Part shown: piece after piece, positions 1-7,210 of the stretch
How positions within the stretch are numbered: the stretch's first letter is position 1
How the letters are laid out: the number at the start of each line of letters is the position of its first letter
Origin: JBQTHP01 sp052389755
GTDB lineage: Bacteria > Pseudomonadota > Gammaproteobacteria > Steroidobacterales > Steroidobacteraceae
Direction of reading: 5' to 3'
DNA length: 17,367 nucleotides
Assembly (NCBI GenBank): GCA_052389755.1
Contig: JBQTHP010000028.1
Coordinates: forward strand, 1 to 17,367
Notes under the pieces: generated by a model
The model's input: only the letters and a program-made list of their open reading frames with translations
What the model was told of the DNA's origin: nothing
Databases searched by the model: none
Translations under genes and position numbers: made by a program

Positions 1-50
1 CAATTCGGGCTTGCCTGCACGGCGGCTCCTCTTCCCGCGTCAGCCCCTCG

Positions 51-2243
51 TCAGAAGAGCTCCTGCGGATCCACATCCAGCGCCCAGCGCACGCGGCGCG
101 CGCTCTTCAGCGCCTCGATCGCGGGCAGCCACGCGTCGATGAAGCGATGCAACGCCGTTCGCTCGGCGCTCTCGAGAAGCAGTTGAGCGTGATAGCGGCC
201 GGCGCGGCGTGCCATTGCGGCCGGGGCCGGGCCGAGGAGCTTGACGCCTCGCGGTGCACCGGCTGCGCGCCGCGCTTCGCTCAAGAACGCGAGCGCCGCA
301 TCCGCCGCAGCGGATGACGCACGCAGCGCGGCCAGCCGGCTGAACGGCGGCCAGCTCGACTGCGCACGCTCAGCGAGTGCCGTGCGGGCGAATCCTTCAT
401 AGCCTTCCGACAGCAGACTGCGGAGCAGCGGATGCTCCGGGTAGTCCGTCTGAATGAGCACCTCCCCGGCGCGGCTGCCGCGACCGGCGCGCCCGGCCAC
501 CTGCACGATCGTCTGTGCGAGCCGCTCCGGCGCGCGAAAGTCCGTGCTGAAGAGGCCCTGGTCGGCATTCAGCACGACGACCAGCGTGACGTTCGGGAAG
601 TGATGACCTTTCGTCACCATCTGCGTGCCGACGAGAATCCGCGCATCGCCCGAGATCATTCGTTGCATCACGGTCTCGACATCGCCGCGGCGGCGCACGA
701 TGTCGCGGTCGAGGCGTGCGATCGGTGCGCTCGGGAAGAGTGTCGCGAGAGTCTCCTCGATGCGCTCGGTGCCCTGCCCGACGGGCTTCACGGGGAAACC
801 GCATCGCGCGCACGCACTCGGCAGCGCGCTGTCGGCACCGCAGTGGTGACATCGCAGCCGATTCGCGGCGCGATGCACGGTGAGGTACGCATCGCATTGC
901 TCGCACGGCGCCACCCACCCGCAGGTCGTGCACAACAGCGTCGGCGCGTAGCCGCGGCGATTCAGGAACACGAGAACCTGGCCGTCCTCCTTCAGGTGAC
1001 GCTCGATCGCCTGCACGGCCGGAGTCGACAGTCCGGACTTCACCGCATTCACGCGCAGATCGATCACGCTTGCGCGCGGCGGCTGGGCCTGCGCGGTCCG
1101 CCGCGGCAACGACAGGCGCGTGTAGCGCCCGGTTGCAACGTTCTGCAGCGTCTCGATCGACGGGGTCGCGGATCCGAGCACGACCGGCACGGCGGATTGC
1201 TGCGCACGCACGACGGCGAGGTCGCGGGCGGAATAGCGGAAGCCGCCCTCGTGCTGCTTGTACGACGGGTCGTGCTCCTCGTCGACGACGATCAGACCGA
1301 GATCGGGCACCGGCGCGAACACCGCCGAGCGCGTGCCGATCACGACGCGCGCGCGCCCGCTCCAGGCGTCGCGCCACGCGAGCAGGCGTTCGTGATCGGT
1401 GAGCGCCGAGTGCAACAGCGCGAGCGGAGCGCCGAGCCGCTCGCGGAAACGGGCGACGAGCTGGGGCGTAAGGCCGATCTCCGGCACGAGAACGAGCGCG
1501 CGACGGCCGGCCTCGAGCGCGCGCTCGACGAGTCGCAGGTAGACCTCCGTCTTCCCGCTGCCCGTGATTCCGTGCAGGACGAACGGCGCAAACCGTCCCA
1601 ACGCCTCGGACACCTCCGCGACAGCGAACGCTTGCTCGCTGCTCAACGTCGGCGGCTGCGCCGAACGCGGTGAGTCCGCGTGAACCGGGGTTTCGGTGAT
1701 CTCATCGGTCGAGGCAATCCATCCCTTGGCGCTCAGCGCATTCGCGGCGTCGCGCCAGGTGGGAATTGCCGCCGCGATCGATGTCGCATCGAGCCCGCCG
1801 CGCGACGCGAGAAGCTCGAGCAGCCGCAGCTGTTTCGGCGCGCGAGTAAGGCGTCCGGCCGCGAGCGCGTGCGCGCCCTCCGGAGTCGCGCTCCATCGCA
1901 CAACCGACGCGCGCGTCGCCGCGCCTGCCCGAATCGCCTTGGGCAGAGCCGCTGCGACGACCTCGCCGATCGGGTGGTGGTAGTAGTCGGCAGCCCACCC
2001 AAGCAGCTCGGCGGTCGAGGGGTTGAGGATCGGAACGTGATCGATGACGTCGAGCGCTGGCCTCAGCTTCCCTGGCGGAACAGTAGACTTGTCAGAGGAG
2101 CCCATTGTTACGCCCACGAGACGACGACGCCCGAATGGGACGCGGACACGGCTACCCGCCAGGACTTCTGCGCTCGGAAAGGGCGGCAGGTAGTCGAACA
2201 GCTGCCGTAAAGGCGTATCCAACGCGACCCGGATCACAGCCAT
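51..2243 (-). CDS. priA: Primosomal protein N' (replication restart helicase PriA)
   Basis: PriA is a 3'-5' superfamily 2 DNA helicase that recognises stalled or D-loop forks and reloads the replicative helicase through the primosome. The 730-residue product is full length for the family. Its N-terminus (AVIRVALDTPLRQLFDYLPP) is the DNA-binding domain opening. The Walker A motif GITGSGKT is at residues 225-232, the Walker B/DEEH box at 321-324 and the GSATPS motif at 357-362. Eight cysteines (C438, C441, C447, C450, C465, C468, C478, C481) form the two zinc sites, and helicase motif VI, QVAGRAGRG, is at 581-589. The ATG at 2243 gives the standard N-terminus. The gene is monocistronic as far as can be seen; the 50 bases between its stop and the left edge hold nothing recognisable. 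It diverges from the sigma-factor operon at 2333. Confidence 0.97.
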   Translation of the reverse strand: MAVIRVALDTPLRQLFDYLPPFPSAEVLAGSRVRVPFGRRRLVGVTMGSSDKSTVPPGKLRPALDVIDHVPILNPSTAELLGWAADYYHHPIGEVVAAALPKAIRAGAATRASVVRWSATPEGAHALAAGRLTRAPKQLRLLELLASRGGLDATSIAAAIPTWRDAANALSAKGWIASTDEITETPVHADSPRSAQPPTLSSEQAFAVAEVSEALGRFAPFVLHGITGSGKTEVYLRLVERALEAGRRALVLVPEIGLTPQLVARFRERLGAPLALLHSALTDHERLLAWRDAWSGRARVVIGTRSAVFAPVPDLGLIVVDEEHDPSYKQHEGGFRYSARDLAVVRAQQSAVPVVLGSATPSIETLQNVATGRYTRLSLPRRTAQAQPPRASVIDLRVNAVKSGLSTPAVQAIERHLKEDGQVLVFLNRRGYAPTLLCTTCGWVAPCEQCDAYLTVHRAANRLRCHHCGADSALPSACARCGFPVKPVGQGTERIEETLATLFPSAPIARLDRDIVRRRGDVETVMQRMISGDARILVGTQMVTKGHHFPNVTLVVVLNADQGLFSTDFRAPERLAQTIVQVAGRAGRGSRAGEVLIQTDYPEHPLLRSLLSEGYEGFARTALAERAQSSWPPFSRLAALRASSAAADAALAFLSEARRAAGAPRGVKLLGPAPAAMARRAGRYHAQLLLESAERTALHRFIDAWLPAIEALKSARRVRWALDVDPQELF

Positions 2244-2332
2244 GGCGAAGCGCGCCTTAAGTATCTGATTGACTGAGCGGGGCCGGAGGCGGGGTCGTCA
2301 ACGCGGCATGGTCGATATGCGTTATACCCGCC
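2244..2332. promoter_or_regulatory. Divergent intergenic region between priA and the sigma-factor operon
   Basis: This 89-bp gap must carry or adjoin the priA promoter and may carry the sigma-operon promoter. I see a TTATAC hexamer at 2322-2327 on the plus strand without a convincing -35 partner. On the minus strand a TTGACG hexamer at 2301-2296 lacks a -10 box at the right distance. No promoter can be fixed by eye. Confidence 0.3.
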
Positions 2333-2962
2333 ATGAGTGCGTTTGCTACGCTCGCGCCGGTTTATAGCATGCTCCCCGCGTGCCGCGGCGACGCGCAATT
2401 GAACGACGCCACCATTCCTGACCGCACGCGCGCACTGAACCAGTTCCTGGTGAGCGTGGAGCTCAAGGCCTTTCGGATCGCTCGCGCGGCGCTCCGTCAC
2501 GAAGACGACGCGCTCGATGCCGTGCAGGACGCGATGCTGCAGCTCGCGCGCGCGTATGCGGTGCGGCCGCAGGAAGAGTGGAAGCCGCTCTTCTACCGCA
2601 TTCTCCAGAACCGAGTGCGCGACATGCAGCGGCGGCGGAGCGTGCGCGCACGCGTCATGGCCTGGTTGCCGTTCAACCGCGACGACGCGGACGATGAGCC
2701 GAGCGATCCGATCGCGCAGGCCGAGAGTCCCGAGCCCCTGCCCGTGCGGCGTCTCGAGGCGGACGAGGCGATGCAGGCGCTCGATCGAGCGCTTCGCGGT
2801 CTGCCGCCGCGGCAGCGTGAGGCGTTTCTGCTGCGCAACTTCGAGGGACTCGACGTGGCGCAGACCGCCGCCGCGATGGGCTGTTCGCAAGGCAGTGTGA
2901 AGACACACTACTTTCGCGCGCTGCAGACCTTGCGCGCGCAACTGGGAGAGTTCTGGACATGA
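2333..2962 (+). CDS. RNA polymerase sigma factor, sigma-70/ECF type
   Basis: This is a 209-residue two-domain sigma factor. Sigma region 2 covers roughly residues 34-105 (RALNQFLVSVELKAF, then DALDAVQDAMLQLARAY, then the LFYRILQNRVRDMQRRR recognition-helix end). A charged acidic linker follows. Region 4 covers about 145-205, with LPPRQREAFLLRNFEGL and a helix-turn-helix (AQTAAAMGCSQGSVKTHYFRAL). It should direct RNA polymerase to an unknown regulon. The start is uncertain: the first 25-30 residues do not look like sigma region 2, which begins near IPDRTRALNQ. In-frame alternatives are ATG 2369 and TTG 2399. The last codons overlap the next gene in an ATGA (2959-2962), implying translational coupling to the presumed membrane regulator. 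Confidence 0.92.
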   Translation: MSAFATLAPVYSMLPACRGDAQLNDATIPDRTRALNQFLVSVELKAFRIARAALRHEDDALDAVQDAMLQLARAYAVRPQEEWKPLFYRILQNRVRDMQRRRSVRARVMAWLPFNRDDADDEPSDPIAQAESPEPLPVRRLEADEAMQALDRALRGLPPRQREAFLLRNFEGLDVAQTAAAMGCSQGSVKTHYFRALQTLRAQLGEFWT

Positions 2963-3363
2963 GCGCGGACGAGCAATCGCAGACCGAGTTCGAGCGCCGA
3001 ACGCGGGAGCTGCTCGAGGAGAGCGTCACCCGCGCGGATGCGCGCGTGCGCTCGCGCCTGACTCGTGCGCGCTACGCCGCGGTCGAGGAGGCCGCACGCT
3101 CGCGCTCGAGTTTCTGGCACACGCTCGCGACCTCGAGCCGCGGGTTCGCGCCGGCCGGCGCTCTCGCGGCGGCAGTGCTCGTGGTGATGCTCGTCTGGAC
3201 CGATGGAACCGAGCAGCGTGTGCCGGTGGCCGAGTCGCAGACTGCGTTCGAGGACGTGGAATTGCTCGCAGACGCCGAAGCCCTGGATCTCATGGAGGAA
3301 TGGGAGGAGGGCTTCTACGAATGGGCCGCGGGCCAGGACGAGAGCCCCGAGGCGAGCGGCTGA
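2959..3363 (+). CDS. One-TM acidic protein, probable anti-sigma or sigma-partner protein
   Basis: This is a 134-residue protein with no named family that I can assign with certainty. The N-terminal 60 residues are charged and helical (RTRELLEESVTRADARVRSR), as in cytoplasmic parts of small sigma-linked membrane proteins. One membrane segment lies at about 64-80 (PAGALAAAVLVVMLVW). The remainder is a short, strongly acidic, presumably periplasmic tail with FEDVELLADAEALDLMEEW and a FYEW motif near 119-122. It lacks the HxxxCxxC zinc motif of ZAS anti-sigma factors. The start ATG overlaps the sigma stop codon by four bases and the stop overlaps the next start by one base (TGATG). Position, size and topology make a sigma regulator likely, but this is inferred from context. 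Confidence 0.85.
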   Translation: MSADEQSQTEFERRTRELLEESVTRADARVRSRLTRARYAAVEEAARSRSSFWHTLATSSRGFAPAGALAAAVLVVMLVWTDGTEQRVPVAESQTAFEDVELLADAEALDLMEEWEEGFYEWAAGQDESPEASG

Positions 3364-3587
3364 TGCCCGCGCGTCGGTCGCGCGCGTCGCTGCTCGCCGG
3401 GCTCGCGCTCGTCGTCCCGACGCTGGCCGCGGACGTCGAGACCGAGCTCGACAGCGAGCTGCTCGAGTTTCTAGGCACCATCGACGACGGCGAAGAGGAA
3501 TGGACCGACTACCTGGCCCAGACGGATATCGCAAAGGTTGCCAAGGCAAAGCAGGCCCCGGCACCGAAGGACGACGCAAATGATTAG
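3363..3587 (+). CDS. Small exported acidic protein of the sigma/DUF3106 operon
   Basis: This is a 74-residue product that I cannot assign to a named family. A basic N-terminus and hydrophobic stretch (residues 2-21, RRSRASLLAGLALVVPTLA) look like a signal peptide with cleavage near TLA-AD. The mature part of about 50 residues is acidic and contains DSELLEFLGTIDDGEEEWTDYL, reminiscent in composition of the acidic tail of the preceding protein; a lysine/proline-rich end follows. I chose ATG 3363, which overlaps the upstream stop as TGATG, rather than the in-frame ATG at 3300, because only the former places the signal peptide at the N-terminus. Its 3' end overlaps the next start by eight bases. 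Probably a periplasmic component of the sigma cassette. Confidence 0.75.
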   Translation: MPARRSRASLLAGLALVVPTLAADVETELDSELLEFLGTIDDGEEEWTDYLAQTDIAKVAKAKQAPAPKDDAND

Positions 3588-4092
3588 CGCGCGATCGATC
3601 GCACTGACTCTGATGCTGGCGGCCGCATCGCCGGCCTTCGCGCAGGATTCGCCGGCCGGAACACCCGAGGGCGTCGCGTGGACGGCTCTCTCGGCCGACC
3701 AACAGGAGGCGCTGTCGCGCTTTGCCGGTGAGTGGGAGTCTTTCCCGCCCGCGCGCCAGCAGGCGCTGGCACGCGGGACCGAACGCTGGCTGCAGATGAC
3801 GCCCGACGAGCGCGCGCGGGCGCAGCAGCGGTTCGCGCGCTGGCGAGCGATGCCGCCGGAAAGGCGGCACACGTTGCGCAAGCGGTGGGAAGAATTCCGT
3901 ACGCTGCCGCCGGATCAACAGGAGGCGGTGCGCGAGAATTACCGCAAGTTCAGGACTCTGCCGCCGGAGCGGCGTCGCATGCTGCGCGAACGCTGGCAGA
4001 ACGCGACCCCCGCGGAACGCCAGCGCATGCTCGACCGCATGCGCCAGGAGCGCCTTCGGCGGACGCAGCAACAAAGAAGGCCGGCGGGCTGA
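3580..4092 (+). CDS. DUF3106-family exported repeat protein
   Basis: This is a 170-residue protein with a signal peptide (MISARSIALTLMLAAASPAFA, cleavage after residue 21). The mature chain is built of six units spaced exactly 18 residues apart, at residues 37, 55, 73, 91, 109 and 127, with a last unit at 142. Each begins with a hydrophobic residue plus (S/P/T)-(A/P)-(D/E/A)-x-(Q/R), for example LSADQQEAL, FPPARQQAL, MPPERRHTL and LPPERRRML, followed by an amphipathic stretch carrying W or F. This is the DUF3106 pattern; the molecular function is unknown. The C-terminus is very basic (RLRRTQQQRR). I chose ATG 3580 because the upstream in-frame start at 3538 would bury the signal peptide behind 14 basic residues. 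It overlaps the previous stop by eight bases and is the last gene of the operon. Confidence 0.88.
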   Translation: MISARSIALTLMLAAASPAFAQDSPAGTPEGVAWTALSADQQEALSRFAGEWESFPPARQQALARGTERWLQMTPDERARAQQRFARWRAMPPERRHTLRKRWEEFRTLPPDQQEAVRENYRKFRTLPPERRRMLRERWQNATPAERQRMLDRMRQERLRRTQQQRRPAG

Positions 4093-4100
4093 GGACGCCG

Positions 4101-4162
4101 GCCCTCACCCGCCTCCGGCACCCTCTCCCCCGCTTGCTGGGGAGAGGGTTGGGTGAGAGGGC
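4101..4162. terminator. Palindromic repeat, probable bidirectional terminator
   Basis: A nested inverted repeat fills the gap between two convergent genes. The inner arms CCCTCTCCCC (4121-4130) and GGGGAGAGGG (4139-4148) are perfectly complementary around an 8-base loop. The outer arms GCCCTCACCC (4101-4110) and GGGTGAGAGGGC (4151-4162) pair except for two extra bases. It begins nine bases after the DUF3106 stop and overlaps the last base of the receptor stop codon. Either transcript would fold it, so termination or 3'-end protection for both is likely. There is no long T tract. The sequence style resembles dispersed CCCTCACCC/GGGTGAGGG palindromes seen in many GC-rich proteobacteria. Confidence 0.65.
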
Positions 4163-6588
4163 TACCAGTTGTAGCTCAGGCGTCCGTACCAGAAGCGTCC
4201 GTTGAAGCCGAACGCGGAGTAGCGCGAGAAGCCCTGCGCGCCCGTCGAATTCAGCGGCGCCGGAACGGCATCGGGATACTCGTCGAACACGTTGTCGATG
4301 CCGAGAGTCGCCCCGAAGTTGTCGCCGAACCTGGCGCGGAGCTCGAGATCCACGAGCGTCTCGGCGCCCATCAAGACATCGCGGCTGACGCCGTCGGTAC
4401 CGAGCACGGTGGGTTCGACGACATCGCCGTAATGCGTGGCCTTGGCCCCGACTCCGAAACTGCCGAACGCAACGGGCTGGTTCCAATCGGCGGCGAGAGT
4501 GACCTTCATGTCCGGTGTGCCTTCCTCGAAGGTGAGAATGTTGATGCGGTCGAACAGCGCGGGCGGCGGGTTCAGCGCCGAGAGCACTCCTGTGCTCGGC
4601 AGCTTCTTCACGTCGGTTTCGTTTAAATTCGCCGAAGCCGTGAAGTCCCATCGGCCGGTCGTCTCGCCGACCATGGCGTAGCGCAGCACCACATCGACGC
4701 CCGTCGTCTCGGTGTCCACGCCGTTGATGAAGAAACGCGCCCGCCCCACGTTGAACGGCTGCAGTAACGCGTTGATGTCGGCGCGGCCGCCCAGATTCTC
4801 GGAGAGTACGATGCGGTCGTCGATCTCGATGAGGTATCCGTCGATCGTCGCTTCGAAGGAACCCGCGCGGAAGACGGCGCCGAGCGAATAGTTGATCGAT
4901 TCTTCGGCGTCGAGCTCGGAGGCGCCGAGAACACCCGCGATCTGCGAAGTTGCCGGGAACGTGCCGACCTCGAACGGCACGCCGCCGATGAAATTCGTCG
5001 CCGTCGACGTGAAGAATGCCTGCTGCAGGCCCGGCGCGCGGAAGCCCGTCGACACCGTGCTGCGCAGCGCGAAACCCTCTGTGAAGTCGTAGCGGCCCGA
5101 GACCTTGCCGGTCACGTTCGAGCCGAAGTCCGAGTAGTCTTCGACGCGCACGGCGATCGAACCCAGGAACCGCTCGGTCACCTGAGTCTCGACGTCGGCA
5201 TACAGGCCGACGGCCGTGCGATCTTCGTCGACCTCGTTGGAAGGCTGGAAACCCGGGAAGCCCTGCGCTCCGGGAGCCGATCCGGGCGCGCCCATGCCGC
5301 CGTTCACGTAGGACGCCAGCTCGCCTGCGGTAATGCTGTACGACTCCTGGCGTGCTTCGAGGCCGACGGCGACGTTCGCCGGAGCGGCGCCGCCCCAATC
5401 GAAACCCCGCACGAGGCCGAAGTTGAACACGAGCTGGTCGTAGTCGAAGCCGCCCGCGTCGAACGAGGTCGGTGACGTCGCGCCGAGCGTGCCGTTGATC
5501 GAGTTTTCGACGCCGTATTCCAGATCGTTCAACCCGTAAACGAGGCTCACATCGGCATCCCAGGTGCCGATCGGTCCGCGCAGTCCCCAGGCAGCCGTCA
5601 CGTCCTGAATGTCGGTAGTGATGAGCGGCAGAAAGCCGTTCGGGTAGATAGTGAGCACGTTGTTCGGGTTGTTGCGCAGGCGCGGGAACGCAGCCGACTC
5701 GCCGTCGCGCTGCTGAAATCCGGCCCAGCCATAGACTTCCCAATCGTTGTTGAGCGGCACGCCGGCGTTCGCGTAGAACGTGATGTCCTCGACCTGGGCA
5801 TCGCCGTAGCGGGACGTCACTCTCGGCGCCTCCGGTGGAACGAGACTCGCGACGCGCGGGTCGAGATCGCCGCGGCTCGTAGGGTCGCGATCACGATACT
5901 CGCCGGTGAGCGTGAGAAATCCTTCCTCGCCGAGTGCGAGGCCGCCCCACACGGACGCGGTAAGAGTCGAGCCATCGTTCTCGCTGCGCGAGCCGCGCGC
6001 AGTGTCGACGTCGCTCTCGTACTCGCCGAACGTCACCGCGGCGCCGCCGCCGTCGCGCGCCTCGCGCAGCCGGATGTTGATGACGCCGGCGATGGCATCG
6101 GAGCCGTACTGCGCGGAAGCCCCGTCGCGCAGCACCTCCACCCGCTCGATCGCGGCGAGCGGAATCGCGTTCAGATCGACTGCCGCCGAGCCGCGGCCGA
6201 TCGAGCCGTTGACGTTCACGAGCGCCGACTGATGGCGCCGCTTCGAGTTCACCAGCACGAGGGCCTGGTCGGGCGCGAGTCCGCGCAGCGTCGCCGGGCG
6301 GATGTGGTCCGTCCCGTCGGTGATCGAGGGACGCGGGAAATTGAGGGACGGCGCGATCGTCGACAGCGCTTCCGCGAGCTCGGTGGAAGCCTGGCTTGCG
6401 AGCGCTTCGCTCGTCAGGACATCGACCGGTGCGAGCGTGTCGAGGCGCGAGCGATCCTGCACGCGCGTGCCCGTGACGACGATCTCGGCGAGAGCGGCCG
6501 CATCGTCAGCGTCGGTCTGATCCTGCGCGAGCGCACCCGTGCTCGCGATGAGCAGCCCCAGACTCAAAGCATCGATTCGGAAGCGCAT
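4162..6588 (-). CDS. TonB-dependent outer-membrane receptor
   Basis: This is an 808-residue receptor of the FepA/BtuB-like class that would import a bound ligand using TonB-ExbB-ExbD energy. A signal peptide covers residues 1-21 (cleavage GALA-QD). A TonB box-like EIVVTGTR is at 35-42. The plug domain covers about 48-175 and includes IRPATLRGLAPDQALVLVN, the AIPLAAIERVEVLRDG element and the AQYGSDAIAGVINI signature. The remainder is a roughly 600-residue beta-barrel ending in the aromatic terminal strand YGRLSYNW, the usual outer-membrane insertion signal. An AAAGGAAAC ribosome site lies about 8 bases before ATG 6588. No transport, siderophore or FecI/FecR genes adjoin it, so the substrate cannot be inferred; the plug lacks an N-terminal signalling extension. 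The gene is monocistronic and converges on the sigma operon. Confidence 0.95.
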   Translation of the reverse strand: MRFRIDALSLGLLIASTGALAQDQTDADDAAALAEIVVTGTRVQDRSRLDTLAPVDVLTSEALASQASTELAEALSTIAPSLNFPRPSITDGTDHIRPATLRGLAPDQALVLVNSKRRHQSALVNVNGSIGRGSAAVDLNAIPLAAIERVEVLRDGASAQYGSDAIAGVINIRLREARDGGGAAVTFGEYESDVDTARGSRSENDGSTLTASVWGGLALGEEGFLTLTGEYRDRDPTSRGDLDPRVASLVPPEAPRVTSRYGDAQVEDITFYANAGVPLNNDWEVYGWAGFQQRDGESAAFPRLRNNPNNVLTIYPNGFLPLITTDIQDVTAAWGLRGPIGTWDADVSLVYGLNDLEYGVENSINGTLGATSPTSFDAGGFDYDQLVFNFGLVRGFDWGGAAPANVAVGLEARQESYSITAGELASYVNGGMGAPGSAPGAQGFPGFQPSNEVDEDRTAVGLYADVETQVTERFLGSIAVRVEDYSDFGSNVTGKVSGRYDFTEGFALRSTVSTGFRAPGLQQAFFTSTATNFIGGVPFEVGTFPATSQIAGVLGASELDAEESINYSLGAVFRAGSFEATIDGYLIEIDDRIVLSENLGGRADINALLQPFNVGRARFFINGVDTETTGVDVVLRYAMVGETTGRWDFTASANLNETDVKKLPSTGVLSALNPPPALFDRINILTFEEGTPDMKVTLAADWNQPVAFGSFGVGAKATHYGDVVEPTVLGTDGVSRDVLMGAETLVDLELRARFGDNFGATLGIDNVFDEYPDAVPAPLNSTGAQGFSRYSAFGFNGRFWYGRLSYNW

Positions 6589-6684
6589 GACAGTTTCCTT
6601 TATCTTTCGTGGCGTATGAACGCCACACGGGGCGACGCAGCGACGAACGTAAGGATAAGTCAGGTCGCAGCCGATCCGTCAGAT

Positions 6685-6702
6685 TGTGGCGTCCGTGCCA
6701 CA
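6685..6702 (-). terminator. Short hairpin after the acetyltransferase gene
   Basis: TGTGGC (6685-6690) and GCCACA (6697-6702) form a 6-bp stem with a 6-base loop, 10 bases beyond the acetyltransferase stop on the minus strand. No T run follows, so it is at best a weak or factor-assisted terminator for the pnt operon. The remainder of the 6589-6712 gap is presumably the receptor's promoter and leader. Confidence 0.3.
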
Positions 6703-6712
6703 GACGCATCGG

Positions 6713-7210
6713 TTATCTGCGCAGCTCGCGCTGCATGAGCACGGTGTCGACCCAGCGGCCGAACTTGAACCCGACGGCTTTGAACGTGCCGACCGGCGCG
6801 AAGCCGAGCGCGGCATGCAGGCCGATCGACGCCGCATTCTCCGAATCGCCGATTACCGCCAGCATCTGGCGCAGGCCCCGCCGCTCGCATGCGGCGATCG
6901 CATCGAGCATGAGTGCGCGTCCGATGCCGCCGCGCTGTGCGCCAGGATGTACATACACCGAGCTCTCGCAGGTAAAGCGGTACGCTGCGCGGGGCCGGTA
7001 CGCGCTGGCGTAAGCGAAACCGACGACCTCGTCGTCTCGCTCCGCAACGACGAAGGGATAGGCATCGCGCACGATGCGCTCGTAGCGGGTGCGCATCTCC
7101 GCAAGCGACGGCGGGGTTTCCTCGAACGACCCGAGACCGGTCAGCACGTGGTGCGCGTAGACCGCCTGAACCTGAGGCAGATCGCGGGTCTCGCAGGCGC
7201 GGATGATCAC
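6713..7210 (-). CDS. GNAT-family N-acetyltransferase, phosphinothricin/methionine-sulfoximine type
   Basis: This is a 165-residue acetyltransferase using acetyl-CoA. The opening IIRACETRDLPQVQAVYAHHV, the SFEETPPSLAEM segment and the end (ALGFAPVGTFKAVGFKFGRWVD) are typical of the Pat/Bar/MnaT subgroup, which acetylates phosphinothricin or methionine sulfoximine/sulfone. The acetyl-CoA loop QRGGIGRAL is at residues 92-100. I chose the GTG at 7210 because it forms a GTGA overlap with the cyclophilin stop (7207-7210) and gives the family's exact N-terminus; a longer open frame upstream would overlap almost the whole cyclophilin gene. Last gene of the pnt operon, translationally coupled to the cyclophilin. 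Actual substrate unknown. Confidence 0.9.
   Translation of the reverse strand: MIIRACETRDLPQVQAVYAHHVLTGLGSFEETPPSLAEMRTRYERIVRDAYPFVVAERDDEVVGFAYASAYRPRAAYRFTCESSVYVHPGAQRGGIGRALMLDAIAACERRGLRQMLAVIGDSENAASIGLHAALGFAPVGTFKAVGFKFGRWVDTVLMQRELRR

Noticed and set aside
432..1673. Long plus-strand open frame of 413 codons opposite priA
   Set aside because: Antisense shadow in GC-rich DNA; arginine/histidine-rich composition, no domain, and full overlap with a clear priA gene.
2333..3363. FecI/FecR-type surface signalling with the nearby TonB-dependent receptor
   Set aside because: The receptor lacks an N-terminal signalling domain, is convergent rather than co-directional, and the sigma partner shows no FecR features.
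3950..5743. Long minus-strand frame of 597 codons over the receptor gene and palindrome
   Set aside because: Different frame from the receptor; low-complexity arginine-rich translation, while the receptor frame has all expected motifs.
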